Assembly: GCA_027924585.1 (NCBI GenBank)
Contig: BSBM01000426.1
Span: 2,876,501-2,940,500, forward strand
From: Larix kaempferi
Taxonomy: Eukaryota; Streptophyta; Pinopsida; Pinales; Pinaceae
DNA length: 64,000 bases
Direction: 5' to 3'
Shown: positions 46,828 through 57,753 of the stretch, one piece after another
Numbering within the stretch: position 1 is the first letter of the stretch
How the letters are laid out: the number at the start of each line of letters is the position of its first letter
The notes under the pieces: model-generated
Databases searched by the model: none
What the model saw: the letters and a program-made list of their open reading frames with translations, nothing else
What the model was told of the DNA's origin: nothing
Translations under genes and position numbers: made by a program

Positions 46828-47757
46828 ATGGCTTCTAGCAGCAATCAATCTCAGATTTCTCCTCTTACAGGGAAATAGGACTATGATGTCTGGGCCACGA
46901 GGATGGCAGTCTATCTCAGGTCAAAAGATGCATGGGAATATGTCGTGAATGGCTATTTCGAACCTGCAGATGATGCAACATTTCAAGTCCTTTCAAATGC
47001 AGAAAAGGATGTCTTGCGAACGCACAGGAAGAAGTATGCAAATGCACTGCATCTCATAATGAACGCTTTGGATAACAACGTCTTTCCAAAGATATTAGCC
47101 TCGTTACATTCCAAATTAGCATGGGATACCTTGGCGACCAGTTATCAAGGTGTTGGTAAGGTACAAATAGCAACACTCCAAAACCTAAGAAGAGACTTTG
47201 AAGATCTAAAGATGAAAGAATCAGACTCAGTAGATTATTTCATGACCAAAGTCATGGGGATTGTTAATCAGCTGAATATCTATGGTGAAAAGATTGGAGA
47301 TCAAAGGGTGGTTGAAAGGGTTCTGAGATCCCTACCCCACAAATTTGAGTCGAAAGTTTCAGCGATTGAAGAAGCAAAAGATCTGAGTACTCTCTCCATA
47401 GACAAGTTGAACAAATCTCTACTTTCATACGAATCCAGAATTAGCAGGAATGAAGAATACTCTCTGGAGAATGCTTTCAAAGAACATGTCTCATTCTCAA
47501 GAGGCAGAGGAAGAGGCAGAGGCAGAGGAGGATCAAGAGGATGAGGTATAAGTGGTCGAAATAATGGCAATGGAGATCAAGATCACCATCATAACCATGA
47601 AGGAAGAAACTGCAACAAAAAAAGGTCAGATAAATCTAATATTCAGTGTTATTATTGCAAAAAAATAACGCATTATGCTCATGAATGTAGAAAGAAACAG
47701 TCTGATCAAGCAAATCACAATGCTAATGTAACTAATACCTCTAAGGATAAAGATGAT
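46828..47757 (+). pseudogene. gag: Copia Gag, with two stops
   Basis: Starts at ATG 46828 (MASSSNQSQISPLTG). A TAG at 46876 interrupts the frame just before YDVWATRMAVYLRS. The remaining 213 codons from 46903 carry the copia gag core (LHSKLAWDTLATSYQG, then LKMKESDSVDYFMTKVMGI). An Arg/Gly-rich stretch near 47500 resembles an RNA-binding box. A TGA at 47542 interrupts it. Beyond this, in the same frame, a zinc knuckle of the C-x2-C-x4-H-x4-C type is intact at about 47647-47692 (CYYCKKITHYAHEC). Both stops fit C-to-T changes. Confidence 0.85.
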
Positions 47758-48263
47758 ATGTTATTTCTTACATGCCATGCTGCACAAGAAAGCCCAAAGG
47801 GACTTTGGCTTCTAGATAGTGGCTGCAGTAACCATATGATAGGTGACAGAGGTCTAATTGTAGACCTAAATGAATCAGTGAGGACAGAGGTCAAATTTGG
47901 CATGGATGAGGTTGTTCCAGTCCTTGGCAAAGGAGTGGTCAACATTCTGACCAAACAAGGCCAACAAAAGACAATCTCATATGTCTATTATGCTCCAGGA
48001 TTGAAGCATAATCTGCTTAGCATTGGGCAACTCACTGAAAATAAATACGGACTTGTCTTTGATGGATCAGATTGTGAAATTTATGACAAACCCCAAATCA
48101 ACAGTTGATCATCAAAATACAAGTGACTAGGAATAGGAGGTATCCACTAGTCATGAATTGCAGCAGCAAGGTAACCTCTTTTGCTCAAAAAGCCACTTGC
48201 ATGGATGATTATTGGTTATGGCATTTTAGATATGGACATCTTCACTTTGGTGGTCTATAGTTT
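47758..48263 (+). pseudogene. pol: Copia protease and integrase N-terminus, frameshifted
   Basis: Protease is in the same frame as gag: LWLLDSGCSNHMIGD near 47803-47847 keeps the catalytic Asp-Ser-Gly. The segment YVYYAPGLKHNLLSIGQL (47980-48033) is typical of copia pol between the protease and integrase. The frame changes near 48100 (the old frame meets TGA at 48106), after which TRNRRYPLVMN is readable. A TAG at 48258 follows HFRYGHLHFGGL, the zinc-binding start of integrase, where family members have Gln. Confidence 0.85.
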
Positions 48264-49061
48264 TTGCAGCAAAAAGAGATGGTAAAAGGATTACCCCCTA
48301 TGAAGGAGCCAGAAAGCAGTTGTGAGTGTTGCATCATTGCAAAGCAGCATAGGGATAGCTTTCCTAAAGGCATGTCTCGAAGGGCACATGCACCTTTAGA
48401 ACTTATTCATACTGATTTGGTTGGACCAATGCAAACTCAATCGATTGGTGGAATCTATTATTTTCTTACATTTATTGATGATTTCAGTAGAAGAACTTGG
48501 GTGTATTTCCTTCGTCAGAAGTCTGAAACTTTTGGCAAGTTCAAGGAATTTAGGGCTGTGGTTGAAAAATAGAGTGGTTATCAACTCAAAATATTGAGAT
48601 CTGATGGAGGGGGAGAGTATGAATTAAAGGATTTTCATGATTACTGCAAACATCATGGAATCAAGAGGCAATTCACTACAAGATATACACCTCAGCAGAA
48701 TGGTATTGCAGAACGCATAAATAGAACCATCATGAATATGGCAATAAGCATGCTGAAAGGAAGAAATTTGTCCCATGAATTTTGGGGAGATGCAGTGTCT
48801 TGTGCTGTTCATGTGATGAATAGATCTCCCACCAAAATTGTGAAGAACAGAGTACCAGAGAAAGCATGGTCAGGTATGACTTGTAATGTTTCTCATTTCT
48901 GAGTATTTGGTTGTGTTGCTTATGCTCATGTTCCTAAACAACTAAGGAAAAAGCTAGACGACAGGAGTGAGAAATGTGTATTTCTTGGATACGGTGAACA
49001 AACTAAAGCCTACAAGCTATATAACCCTATTACCAAAAAGGTCATTCTCAGCAGAGATGTT
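48264..49061 (+). pseudogene. pol: Copia integrase core, with stops
   Basis: Integrates the cDNA in intact relatives. CCIIAKQHRDSFPKG completes the HHCC zinc site. The catalytic core begins LELIHTDLVGPMQTQS (first Asp, about 48410). The second Asp is in RSDGGGEYELKDF (48597-48640). The catalytic Glu is in TPQQNGIAERINRT (48690-48728). All three are present. TAG at 48570 and TGA at 48900 interrupt, both consistent with single transitions (CAG to TAG, CGA to TGA). After 48900 the frame continues with VFGCVAYAHVP and KCVFLGYGEQTKAYKLY, the usual C-terminal copia block. Confidence 0.9.
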
Positions 49062-50060
49062 TTGTTCAAGGAGGAAGAGTCATGTAATGGAACCATAGAC
49101 AAGGGTGTGGGAGCTACAATACCCCAACCAGAAGATGGAGAAGATGAGGAGCTGATTGGACAACAAGATCCAGTAGCATCTTCACTAGTAGAAAATACTC
49201 CAGAAAGAACACCAAGAAACTCAGTTCGAGGTGAAGCATCAAGTCCGCAATTAGGCAATGAATCTGATCACAGTTATAAAATGACGAGAAGATTGATAGA
49301 TATTTATGATGAATTGGATGCAAATACCAATTATGTTTTTATTGCTAGTGAACCTGTGTTTTATGAATAGGCTGTAAAACAAGAGCATTGGGTAAATGCT
49401 ATGGACAAAGAGATAGATTCCATTGAGAGAAATGATACATGGGATCTAGTTGACCTGCCAAAGAATAAGAAACCCATTGGTGTGAAGTGGGTTTATAAAA
49501 CCAAACTCAATGAAAAAGGTGAGATTGATAGATACAAGGAAAGGTTAGTAGCAAAAGGTTTCTCGCATCAACCAGGAATTGATTTTGGAGAAAATTTTGC
49601 ACCAGTGGCAAGATTGGACACAGTAAGAGCAGTCCTAGCAATTGCAACACAAAAAAAATGGAAAGTGTATCAGATGGATGTCAAGTCGGCATTCTTGAAT
49701 GGAATTCTTGAAGAAGAAATTTATGTGGGGCAGCCACATGGGTATCAAATAAAAGAACATGAAGAGAAAGTTTACAAGTTAAAGAAAGCTCTATATGGGC
49801 TCAATCAAGCTCCAAGAGCTTGGTACAGCAGAATTGATTCTTATATGATAAAAAATGGTTTTAGCAAAAGCAGCAGTGAACCAACACTTTACACAAAGGT
49901 AAATCAACAAGGACAGATTTTAATAGTTTGTTTGTATGTTGATGATATGATTTTTAGAGGCGACCTCTCAGTAGATGAGTTCAAGGCAGCTATGAAGAAA
50001 GAGTTCGAGATGACAGACCTTGGATTAATGAGGTTCTTTCTTGGCCTAGAAGTAGAATAG
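49062..50060 (+). pseudogene. pol: Copia reverse transcriptase, with stops
   Basis: The acidic linker is at 49062-49367 and is cut by TAG at 49368. RT starts near 49401 with MDKEIDSIERNDTWDLVDLP, then KPIGVKWVYKTKLN, RYKERLVAKGFSHQPGIDF, VYQMDVKSAFLNGILEEEIY, ALYGLNQAPRAWYSRID. The catalytic box is VCLYVDDMIFRG near 49930-49965 with the Asp pair intact. A TAG at 50058 interrupts after FFLGLEVE. The 219 codons between stops are uninterrupted, so this is the best-preserved domain. Confidence 0.95.
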
Positions 50061-50894
50061 TCAGAAAAAGGTATATTTATCTCTCAAAATAAATATGCTA
50101 ATGAAGTTCTTAAGCGATTCAGAATGCTCAATTGCAAAAGAACACCTACACTAGTGGAAACAGGTACTAAGTTGATCAAAGAATATGGTAGTCCCAATGT
50201 AGATCCAACATTGTATAAGAGACTTGTAGGAAGTCTCATGTATCTCACAGCTACGAGACTTGATATTATGTTTGTTGTTAGCTTGATTTCGAGGTTCATG
50301 GAGTCTCCCAAAGACTCGCATTGGCAAGTTGGCAAAAGGATCTTACGATATGTTGCAGGGACTTCAAGCTATGGAATTTTATACTCAAGCACTTAGTATG
50401 ATGTTTTGACAGGTTTCACTTACAGTGATTTTGCAGGAAGTTTGGATGACAGGAAGAGCACTTCCGGTCATGTTTTTCATCTTGGATCAGGGGTGATTTC
50501 ATGGGCATCCAAGAAGCAGCCCATTGTGACACTTTCATCAGCAGAAGCAAGGTATGTAGCAGCGACATCAGTAACATGTCAAACAGTCTAGTTATGCAGA
50601 GTTTTAGAAGGTCTTCAACAGAAACAAGAAGGACCAACCACATTTTATTGTGACAACAATTCAGCAATTGCTCTATCCAAGAACCATGTTTTTCACCAGA
50701 AAATCAAGCACATTGATACAAGATATCACTTCATAAGAGAACTTGTGAACAATGGTGAAGTTTGCGTTGAGCATTGTAAATCGATTGACCAATTGGCTGA
50801 CATATTCACAAAGCCATTAGCAAAAGATATTTTTGAAATTCATAGAAATAATTTAGGCATTGTAAAAGCTGCAGTAGTCAGCAGTAGTAATTAA
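50061..50894 (+). pseudogene. pol: Copia RNase H, with stops
   Basis: 50124-50393 continues the RT connection (PTLYKRLVGSLMYLTATRLDI, then WQVGKRILRYVAGT). TAG at 50394. RNase H follows with TYSDFAGSLDDRKSTSGHVF (50412-50471), ISWASKKQPIVTLSSAEARYV, a TAG at 50589 (family members have Trp), then FYCDNNSAIALSKN, HIDTRYHFIRELV and DIFTKPLAK. The natural stop TAA is at 50892, eight bases before the LTR. The catalytic acidic residues appear to be present. Confidence 0.9.
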
Positions 50895-50901
50895 GAGGGA
50901 G
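50895..50901 (+). other. Copia polypurine tract
   Basis: GAGGGAG, extended upstream by the purines of the terminator codon (TTAAGAGGGAG), directly before TGTTAG of the 3' LTR. Confidence 0.8.
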
Positions 50902-51158
50902 TGTTAGAAATAGTAATTACTTCAGTTAACTTAGCTTTTACATTCAGTTCCTATTTAGACGTTCAGTTAATAAATGCAACAGCATGCTTTGCATGCATGT
51001 AAAAGCTAGGTTATAGATTTTAGGGTTTTCCATAAGTGTTTAAATACACATTAGATTATTGTTTGTATTACATCAGTTGATCTCCGTTTAGGAATAAAGA
51101 TTGAAGAGCCGTAGCTCGTTTTGCATTATCTTTGTTTTATTTCTGCCTCCATCCTTCA
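50902..51158 (+). repeat. Copia 3' LTR
   Basis: 257 bp, TGTTAG to CCTTCA. Differs from the 5' LTR at about ten positions. The 16-base palindrome is broken by one C-to-T change. Confidence 0.95.
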
Positions 51159-51221
51159 TAAACATTATTGTTTCTCTTACTCCAATAAATTTGTGCTTTT
51201 CTAAGACCACTTGATCCAAAG

Positions 51222-51450
51222 TGGAAGTAAAACAAGGAGATTAAATCTTGTGTTAGTGCATGCCGTAAAAGTGGAAGTAAACAAGGAGATTAAATCTTAT
51301 GTTAGTGCATGTCGTAATTGTTAGGAGATTAAATATTATGTTAGTGCATGTCATAAAAGTGGAAGTAAAACAAGGAGATTAAATCTTATGTTAGTGCATG
51401 CCGTAATTGTTAGGAGATTAAATCTTATGTTAGTGAATGCTGTAATTGTT
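51222..51450. repeat. Tandem repeat, alternating 41- and 49-bp units
   Basis: GGAGATTAAATCTTATGTTA with GTGCATG recurs five times, joined alternately by CCGTAATTGTTA and AAAGTGGAAGTAAAACAA. The alternation indicates a compound array. Confidence 0.9.
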
Positions 51451-51608
51451 GGTAGAGAATGCACCGGTATTTAATTTAGACTATTATTTTAAAGTAGCCC
51501 AAGTCTATTTAGATAGAAAAGTGTACTTAACCGCAATTTTATAATGAGAATGAAACTAGAAGATTAAATCTATGCTTGTGTGGCATCGATTTTTTTGATA
51601 GAGATGCC

Positions 51609-51742
51609 ATATGAATTTTCATTGTACTTACGTGTGGGAACTATATCACTAATAGTAGTGTTAGTTCTTTTTTAATATGAATTTTCATTGTACCTACGTG
51701 TGGGAACTATATCACTAATAGTAGTGTCAATTTTTTGTGATT
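51609..51742. repeat. 66-bp tandem duplication
   Basis: ATGAATTTTCATTGTAC at 51611 and 51677, with GTGTGGGAACTATATCACTA and TAGTAGTGT in both copies. Confidence 0.95.
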
Positions 51743-52394
51743 CTTTTTTAGTGGGTTGTATCTAAGGCTTAGTGTTTAATATCTTTTTTGGGTTGTGGTA
51801 ACCTTTTTTTTAAGTGGTGGTTCATTATTAGTTAGAGGGATAGTCCACCAAATTCTAGGACTATTATGATTATTAGAAAAAACATTACTTTCATGTTCTT
51901 ATTTGACCATGGGTTGTGTATATACTCATCGAGTTCATGCCTTGGAGAATGAAATGCTAATGAGCATAAAACAAGGAATGAACAATGTACTTGAGATTAT
52001 TGTGGTAAAGTGCTCCGCAATTAGTGATGTTATTGCTAACATATTTAAATTAATAGTTACATGATTTGATTAAGTTATTTACTGACATAATTAACTCTAG
52101 CATTTGATGAATGAGGTGCTTTTTTAATATGTAAGCCCATGTGTCAATTGGTTGCCTTTGGCTTACACACACTTGTAGAATCAAGTACCTCGTCACACCT
52201 ACATATTAGTGGATATGGTACTTCTTCCTCTATGTGTGTGTTTGTGTTTAGGTTGAAATGTGGTCTTCCTTATGGTTTCCTAAGTTCTTATAATGCATTA
52301 CAAACAAACATAGTAGTTAATCATTTTATCAATCTCAATTTAAATGATGTCATTTAATCGTTATAGTGTATACACATTCTTTGTTTGGTTGTAG
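51743..52394. other. Non-coding sequence
   Basis: No supported gene. A 72-codon frame at 52139-52357 has no recognisable domain. Confidence 0.5.
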
Positions 52395-52445
52395 ACCAAC
52401 ATTGCACGCGATATCAGTGAAGAGTCATGAAATTCTAAGTCTGAG
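52395..52445 (+). pseudogene. Possible small exon of a lost gene
   Basis: A 51-base segment flanked by TTGTAG and GTAAATG, i.e. acceptor and donor like. It reads TNIARDISEES, a TGA, then NSKSE. It may belong with the coding relic at 54191, but nothing joins them directly. Confidence 0.25.
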
Positions 52446-54190
52446 GTAAATGTTGAGGATGACAAATAAAGTGGAGAGGTATTTGAACCTTTGTTGCTTA
52501 CATTGCTATTTTTAATGGTGGAAATATTGCTATTTCTTTCTAGCTGATGATCGAGAGTAAATATCTCAATGGCCTCTCTTAAGATGGCATTGTATCAATA
52601 TTGGAATTAAAGTTGGAAGACTTGGTAACTTGACTAATTGGCTACCGATAGAGCATTTTGTTATATCATAACTTCTTTTACATGGGGATATAATAAGGAG
52701 ACTAAGTCATTGGAAGTGTATGCCTAGGGTATGTCATATATGTAGTTATTCATGAACATGTTATTGTCTTCTCTATTCATGTTATTAATGGTTTTTAAAA
52801 CATGGATTAGGTAATCGTACATAAATGTTTTCTTTTATATCCTTAAGTTCACATGTATCTTTTATTTAGCAGATTCATTTTGATCACTCTGTTGTGTTTT
52901 TGGTATGCATGTGATGAATGTCTCATAATATTAGATAGATTCCATGTCTTGTAAATATGTAATGGTGAGATATTGGGAGATTCAATGATGCTCTATGCTC
53001 TGGTAGTGCTTGGTTTGTCATTTGGTATTGGTATTGCTTGATTTTTTAGAACCCTTGTGGGATAGGTTTTATGTGCACATGAAATGCTTTATTGAAGGAT
53101 GACATTTCTCAGAATATATGGATTCTTTAACAAAGAAAAACAAAAACCTTGATCGATTATTGCTACTTCCCAAATAACATATTATGTACAAGGGAGAACC
53201 AACTTAAGATCTACTTACTTGTGAATAATTTTTTTTCTTTGTTTCTCTTTTACTTCAATGCAAAAAAAATGTCCTACCTTTACTTGTTTTTTTTCTCCTT
53301 TCAACATTCCTCACATTCACAAGATAGAAGAATTTTGGGGAAAAAGAGTTTGAGAAGAAATTCAATTATACTACAGTGTAAACCTGCTCCCAGTGAAATA
53401 AAGTTCACAAATTTCACCTTTTTGTATATATAACCATAGGATGTTTGGGATGTTTCAAAGACTTGGTAGATCCTGAATTTTTCAGTTTAAGGAAAAAACT
53501 GAATTTTTTGATCTCTAGCCATGCTGAGTAGAGTAGTTCTTGGGGTTCAACACTTTCTAAACAAATCAGCAGAGTGTTATCCTCCCCACCCATGTTTGAT
53601 TTGTGCTTGTGACATGTTTTCCCTCCTCATGGGATAATTTGCATCCGCGAGGATTTATCTCATATGTATGGGGCTAGGCACAATCCTTTTTTACATATGA
53701 AATCCCCTTGAATCATGACCACTTGGTTAAGAATTACTTTCACAATGTTTGAAGCCTCTTACATAATGTTATTATCTCATGGTATTTATGATTCTTGGGT
53801 TCACTATGGTTTGCATTGGGCTTGATGGAGAGGCAGAGAGTATTGCTCTTCTTGCATCTATTGAAAACATGCAATATGTTGTGACTGTTGATGTTTTGCA
53901 TACAATATGTTGACAAACTCTTAATTGTGTTTTGCGTGCACAAGTTTTTTTAAGTTTGAGTTCCATTTACAATAAGTAGTTTGTCTCTTTTCCTTAAAAT
54001 AACATGTGTTCTCTACATTTGCTATAGTTCAGAAAATTGCAATGTTTCAGGAGAATGTAGCATGTCAGGATTTGATTCAGTATGTAGGTATTCTTACCAT
54101 GATTATTTTTAGCACAATTATCATTATGAAATATAGTGTGTGTTTAATTCTTCCTATAATTCTTATTAGTGACATATGACCCTTACACAG
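52446..54190. other. Non-coding sequence, possibly introns
   Basis: Mostly AT-rich. Short frames (53149-53433 plus, 53740-53966 minus) have no recognisable domain. Confidence 0.45.
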
Positions 54191-54697
54191 GTTAATATTG
54201 ATCGGAGTAGAAACTACAAAGTTCCAAAAGTAAGCATTGTACAAAATCAACCATAAGTTCTTGGAGTTGGTGGATAGCTTCCATCTACACCATATGTGTA
54301 TCCAATAAATAATTTTGCATTTGCTATACATCCATCGCAACCAACTAGTGTTACCAGACTTGTATCACAAACAACAGGATCAATGTTTCAAGGAACTACA
54401 CCAAATCAAATGTACATGAACTCACCTGCTCAACATGCTACACCTTTAGGAACAACTTGGAAACCTCACGTGTAAGTTCCACCTTATTCTTCGGCTACAT
54501 ATCTCCATGGTGGTCCTCCCATGCAGAATCCAATATCTTAGGCAAGCCCTATGAGTTCAAGCATGCGATCACTTACCATTCAAAGTACTAATTGTGGCCC
54601 AACCTTTTCAATTCTTCCATATAGCCATTAGCCAATGCATATGCAAATGGATTCGGGGAAAGTTCTTGCAAGTGCTTCTTCTACTTATTACATCTAA
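54191..54697 (+). pseudogene. Gln/Pro/Ser-rich terminal exon with five internal stops
   Basis: A single 169-codon frame opens right after CTTACACAG (acceptor-like) and ends TAA at 54695. The composition is like a disordered C-terminal tail: PSTPYVYPINNFAFAIHPSQ, TTPNQMYMNSPAQ, HGGPPMQNPIS, SMRSLTIQSTN. Internal stops are TAA 54254, TAG 54275, TAA 54473, TAG 54539 and TAG 54629. Each lies in a context where Gln would be natural, and none is TGA. There is no frameshift. I do not recognise the family. It could be a pseudogene damaged only by C-to-T changes. Confidence 0.5.
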
Positions 54698-57600
54698 ATA
54701 CCCCTGTAACATTATTTTGCCTCTCCATTAATGTGGATAACAATCTCCATTTTGTTCTTATAAGGTGCTTTTCTTTTTATCTAAAGGACATCAGCATGAG
54801 TGTGGATGCAAATCTCCATTGCTTTACCTTGCTGATGAGAACACAGACCAAAAATATCAGTTAATGCTGACAAACCCTATATATGTATATGTACTCTTAT
54901 AATATAATGTCACCTTGCTTCATCAAAATTTTTGCATATTAATATTGTGAGCATCTCTGTTTGGGTCATTTTTTTATGGTGGAGTTTAGAGGAGGAATGT
55001 GTTGCTACAATCTATGTAGAGAAAAATTATCTCCTTTGATCTTATCTTTCTCTTTCTCTTTTTTTTTTTCATTTTTTCATTTTGCAAATTAAGTTATTTT
55101 CCTAAATCATGAAGGTATGGAATTGAAGAAACTCAAACTTAGTTGTTTGCCTAGATGTATTTTCCCAATTAGTAGTCAGCCAAAGATATATGTTGCCATT
55201 TTTGTCCACTTTCACCTGTAAGATACATTTGCTTGTTAGATTAAGTTCTACGATCTTTGGATGTTGTGATTATTATCTCTATAAATGACACTGTCTTTGA
55301 AATTATAAATCCCATAACATGTATTCAGTCAAATGAAGATTAAACATTCATAGAAACATCTTTCATATTTGATATTTTCAAATCCAAACATTCATAAAAA
55401 TAACCTTCATCTCTGACCATTTCAAATTTAAAATAAGGGCCCTTTTTGTTTTCGTTTTTTTCATGCACACCTTTGTTTCATGCATCTACTTGTATTTAGC
55501 TGTAATATCCATATTAGGGCTCTTCCCCTTCTCATTAGACACAACAATCTCAAAATAATCACCTTGTGTGAACACCAAACTAGGCGTTTTGGATAGTTTT
55601 TTTATTTATGAATATGAGCACTCAAGTGCGCCATTTATATAGTTTTTCCACTGTAAAGATATCAACTCTTTTGGTTTAATCTTTGAATAGTTGTCTCCAA
55701 GAAGTAGGTGATAAGTGTGCAATTTCGTCTTCAACAAACTATACAAAATCAATGATCTAACTATAGAATTTCTCTTATTTTCTAGACATGACATTATAGA
55801 CATGATTTTTTTTCTTTTTCAAGTCTTAATTAAATAAAATATTAAAAAATAACTCAATTGGAATTGTGTTTTTCAACAAATAACTCAATTGGATTTTTTG
55901 TTTTATTTTATTATTATTGATTAAATAAAAGTTAAATTTTTACATTTTTTATAATAAGAAATATTATAAATTAATAATATTAGAGAGTGTTTTTAATTGT
56001 TTATATTGATTTAATTGAGTAATTGTAAATTAAAATAAACATCTCCAATATTAAAAAATAATTTTAACATTAAATTTATTTTAATAATTTTAACTAAATT
56101 TAATATATTTTTAAAAATTTAATCAAAATTATAAATAAATATATTCACCTTAAACCTCCAACAATGTAAAACATATTTTATATATCATTATATATGTCAG
56201 TTGGGTTTAAAGCGAGTGTTTGAATAATGAGTGTTATTCTTCCTAGTTAAAACATATTTTTTATATCATTATATATGTCAATTGGGTTTAAAGTGAGTGT
56301 TTGAATGAGGAGAATTATTCTTCCTAGTTAGAATGGGCTCATTAAACCTCAATCAATGAAATTTTTTGTTAACATAATTACATATTGCATATTTAAATAT
56401 TATCACATTTTGTAATCTTTAATTCACTACAAATACAAATATTATATATGTGTTGTCCTTTAAAATTGACAATTACATGGTTAAGAAAAGGATGTTACAT
56501 ATCCATTGTGGTTGAGGCTTGTCATGTATTTCACAAGACATAATCAATAAATAAATAAAAGATATTGCCTTTGGAAACTCATTGAAATTCTTGAAACATT
56601 ATTACATATAAATATTATTATTAGCCTATTTTAGTAATATGTATGATGATTATTTCCAAACTAACCATTAATCAATAAATTGACACACTAAACAAAAAAA
56701 TAAGAACATAGTCTTAATTGAACATTAACTCAAAATATTTTGTACAACATCAAAATATCCAGAATGTCTTTTAAAATGGAGTCAACTTCACTAAGCATAG
56801 ATTTAATACTACAAGATATGAAATATATTCTACCTTCAAAATGATGTGAGTGAGTCACATTAATTAAATTATAGCAAAACGGAAAAAAAGTTCCATTTAT
56901 CAACTTTTGACAACATAAATGACAATGACGATGTCATTTAGTGTTGAGCATTCAATGTTTATATGATTTATTGACTTATATGTTATAATGGAATTCATTA
57001 TGTATATTGAAGTGGGAGAACATTAATTTTGATTATCATAATTAGTTAAAAGGCTTTGAGTTTGGTGGATTGTGTCTTGATGGATTGTATGTAATAAATT
57101 AAATATTTGGAATTAAGAATTAGTAATTAGTAGGTTAGATGTTAGTGCTTAATGAATTGTATACTTGTATAGTTATAGAGTTAATAGATTTGGAGAAATC
57201 TAATTACCTCAATGTTTATGAGAATGTCAATATCAAAGGAGTTTTGCAAATCTATATATGGTTTGCCGCAAGTTTTATGCTTACAACATAAACAATATTA
57301 TATTATAGAATGTATGTGCTAACTTTCTAACCATTTTAACAAATTGTTATAATTAAAATTTTTTGGCTAACAATATCAAAATTCAATCACAATTTTTATT
57401 AATATATTTCAATATGCACCTAGCTATGTTGTCAAATTGTATAACTTACAAATTGTTATAATTTAAAATAGTTGGTTAACAATGTCCAAATTGGATGACA
57501 ATTTTTATTAATATATTTTTATGTGCCATCTTACAGTTTGAAATTTGCTTATTCTGAATAACTGTTAAGGAATCATGACTTACAAATATGAGAATTTTAT

Positions 57601-57753
57601 TTTTCCTTTCGGCATTCCTATGCACCTTATGGGGCAATTGCTAATAATATTTTCAATAACTTTATTGATTATTTTAATAGTGTTTATAGTAATATTCTAT
57701 TTCTAAGGTAATAATCAAATTAAAGAAATTTACATACCTACCCAAATAATAAC
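54698..57753. other. AT-rich intergenic sequence
   Basis: No gene seen. Contains an 81-bp tandem duplication (56171-56332, ACATATTTT with ATATCATTATATATGTCA) and a diverged pair at 57337-57430 and 57450-57540 (ACAAATTGTTATAATT with ACAATTTTTATTAATATATTT). Ends with the 9-bp target duplication of the next element (57745-57753). Confidence 0.6.

Larger units (their letters stand above)
46087..51163 (+). mobile_element. Ty1/copia retrotransposon, complete but disabled
   Basis: The target duplication is TAGAC at 46087-46091 and TAAAC at 51159-51163 (one mismatch). LTRs are 46092-46348 and 50902-51158, each 257 bp, with about ten differences by eye (near 4 percent). The order gag, protease, integrase, RT, RNase H is the copia order. 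A 479-base leader separates the 5' LTR from gag, and a PPT (AAGAGGGAG) precedes the 3' LTR. The single polyprotein frame carries nine in-frame TAG/TGA codons and one frameshift. Small LTRs and total length near 5.1 kb resemble the Ale group, but that is a guess. Confidence 0.95.

Noticed and set aside
46828-54697. Non-standard genetic code with TAA/TAG read as Gln
   Set aside because: The copia frame also has TGA at Arg positions and TAG at a Trp position, the RDR6 relic has frameshifts, and plant nuclei use the standard code. C-to-T decay is simpler.
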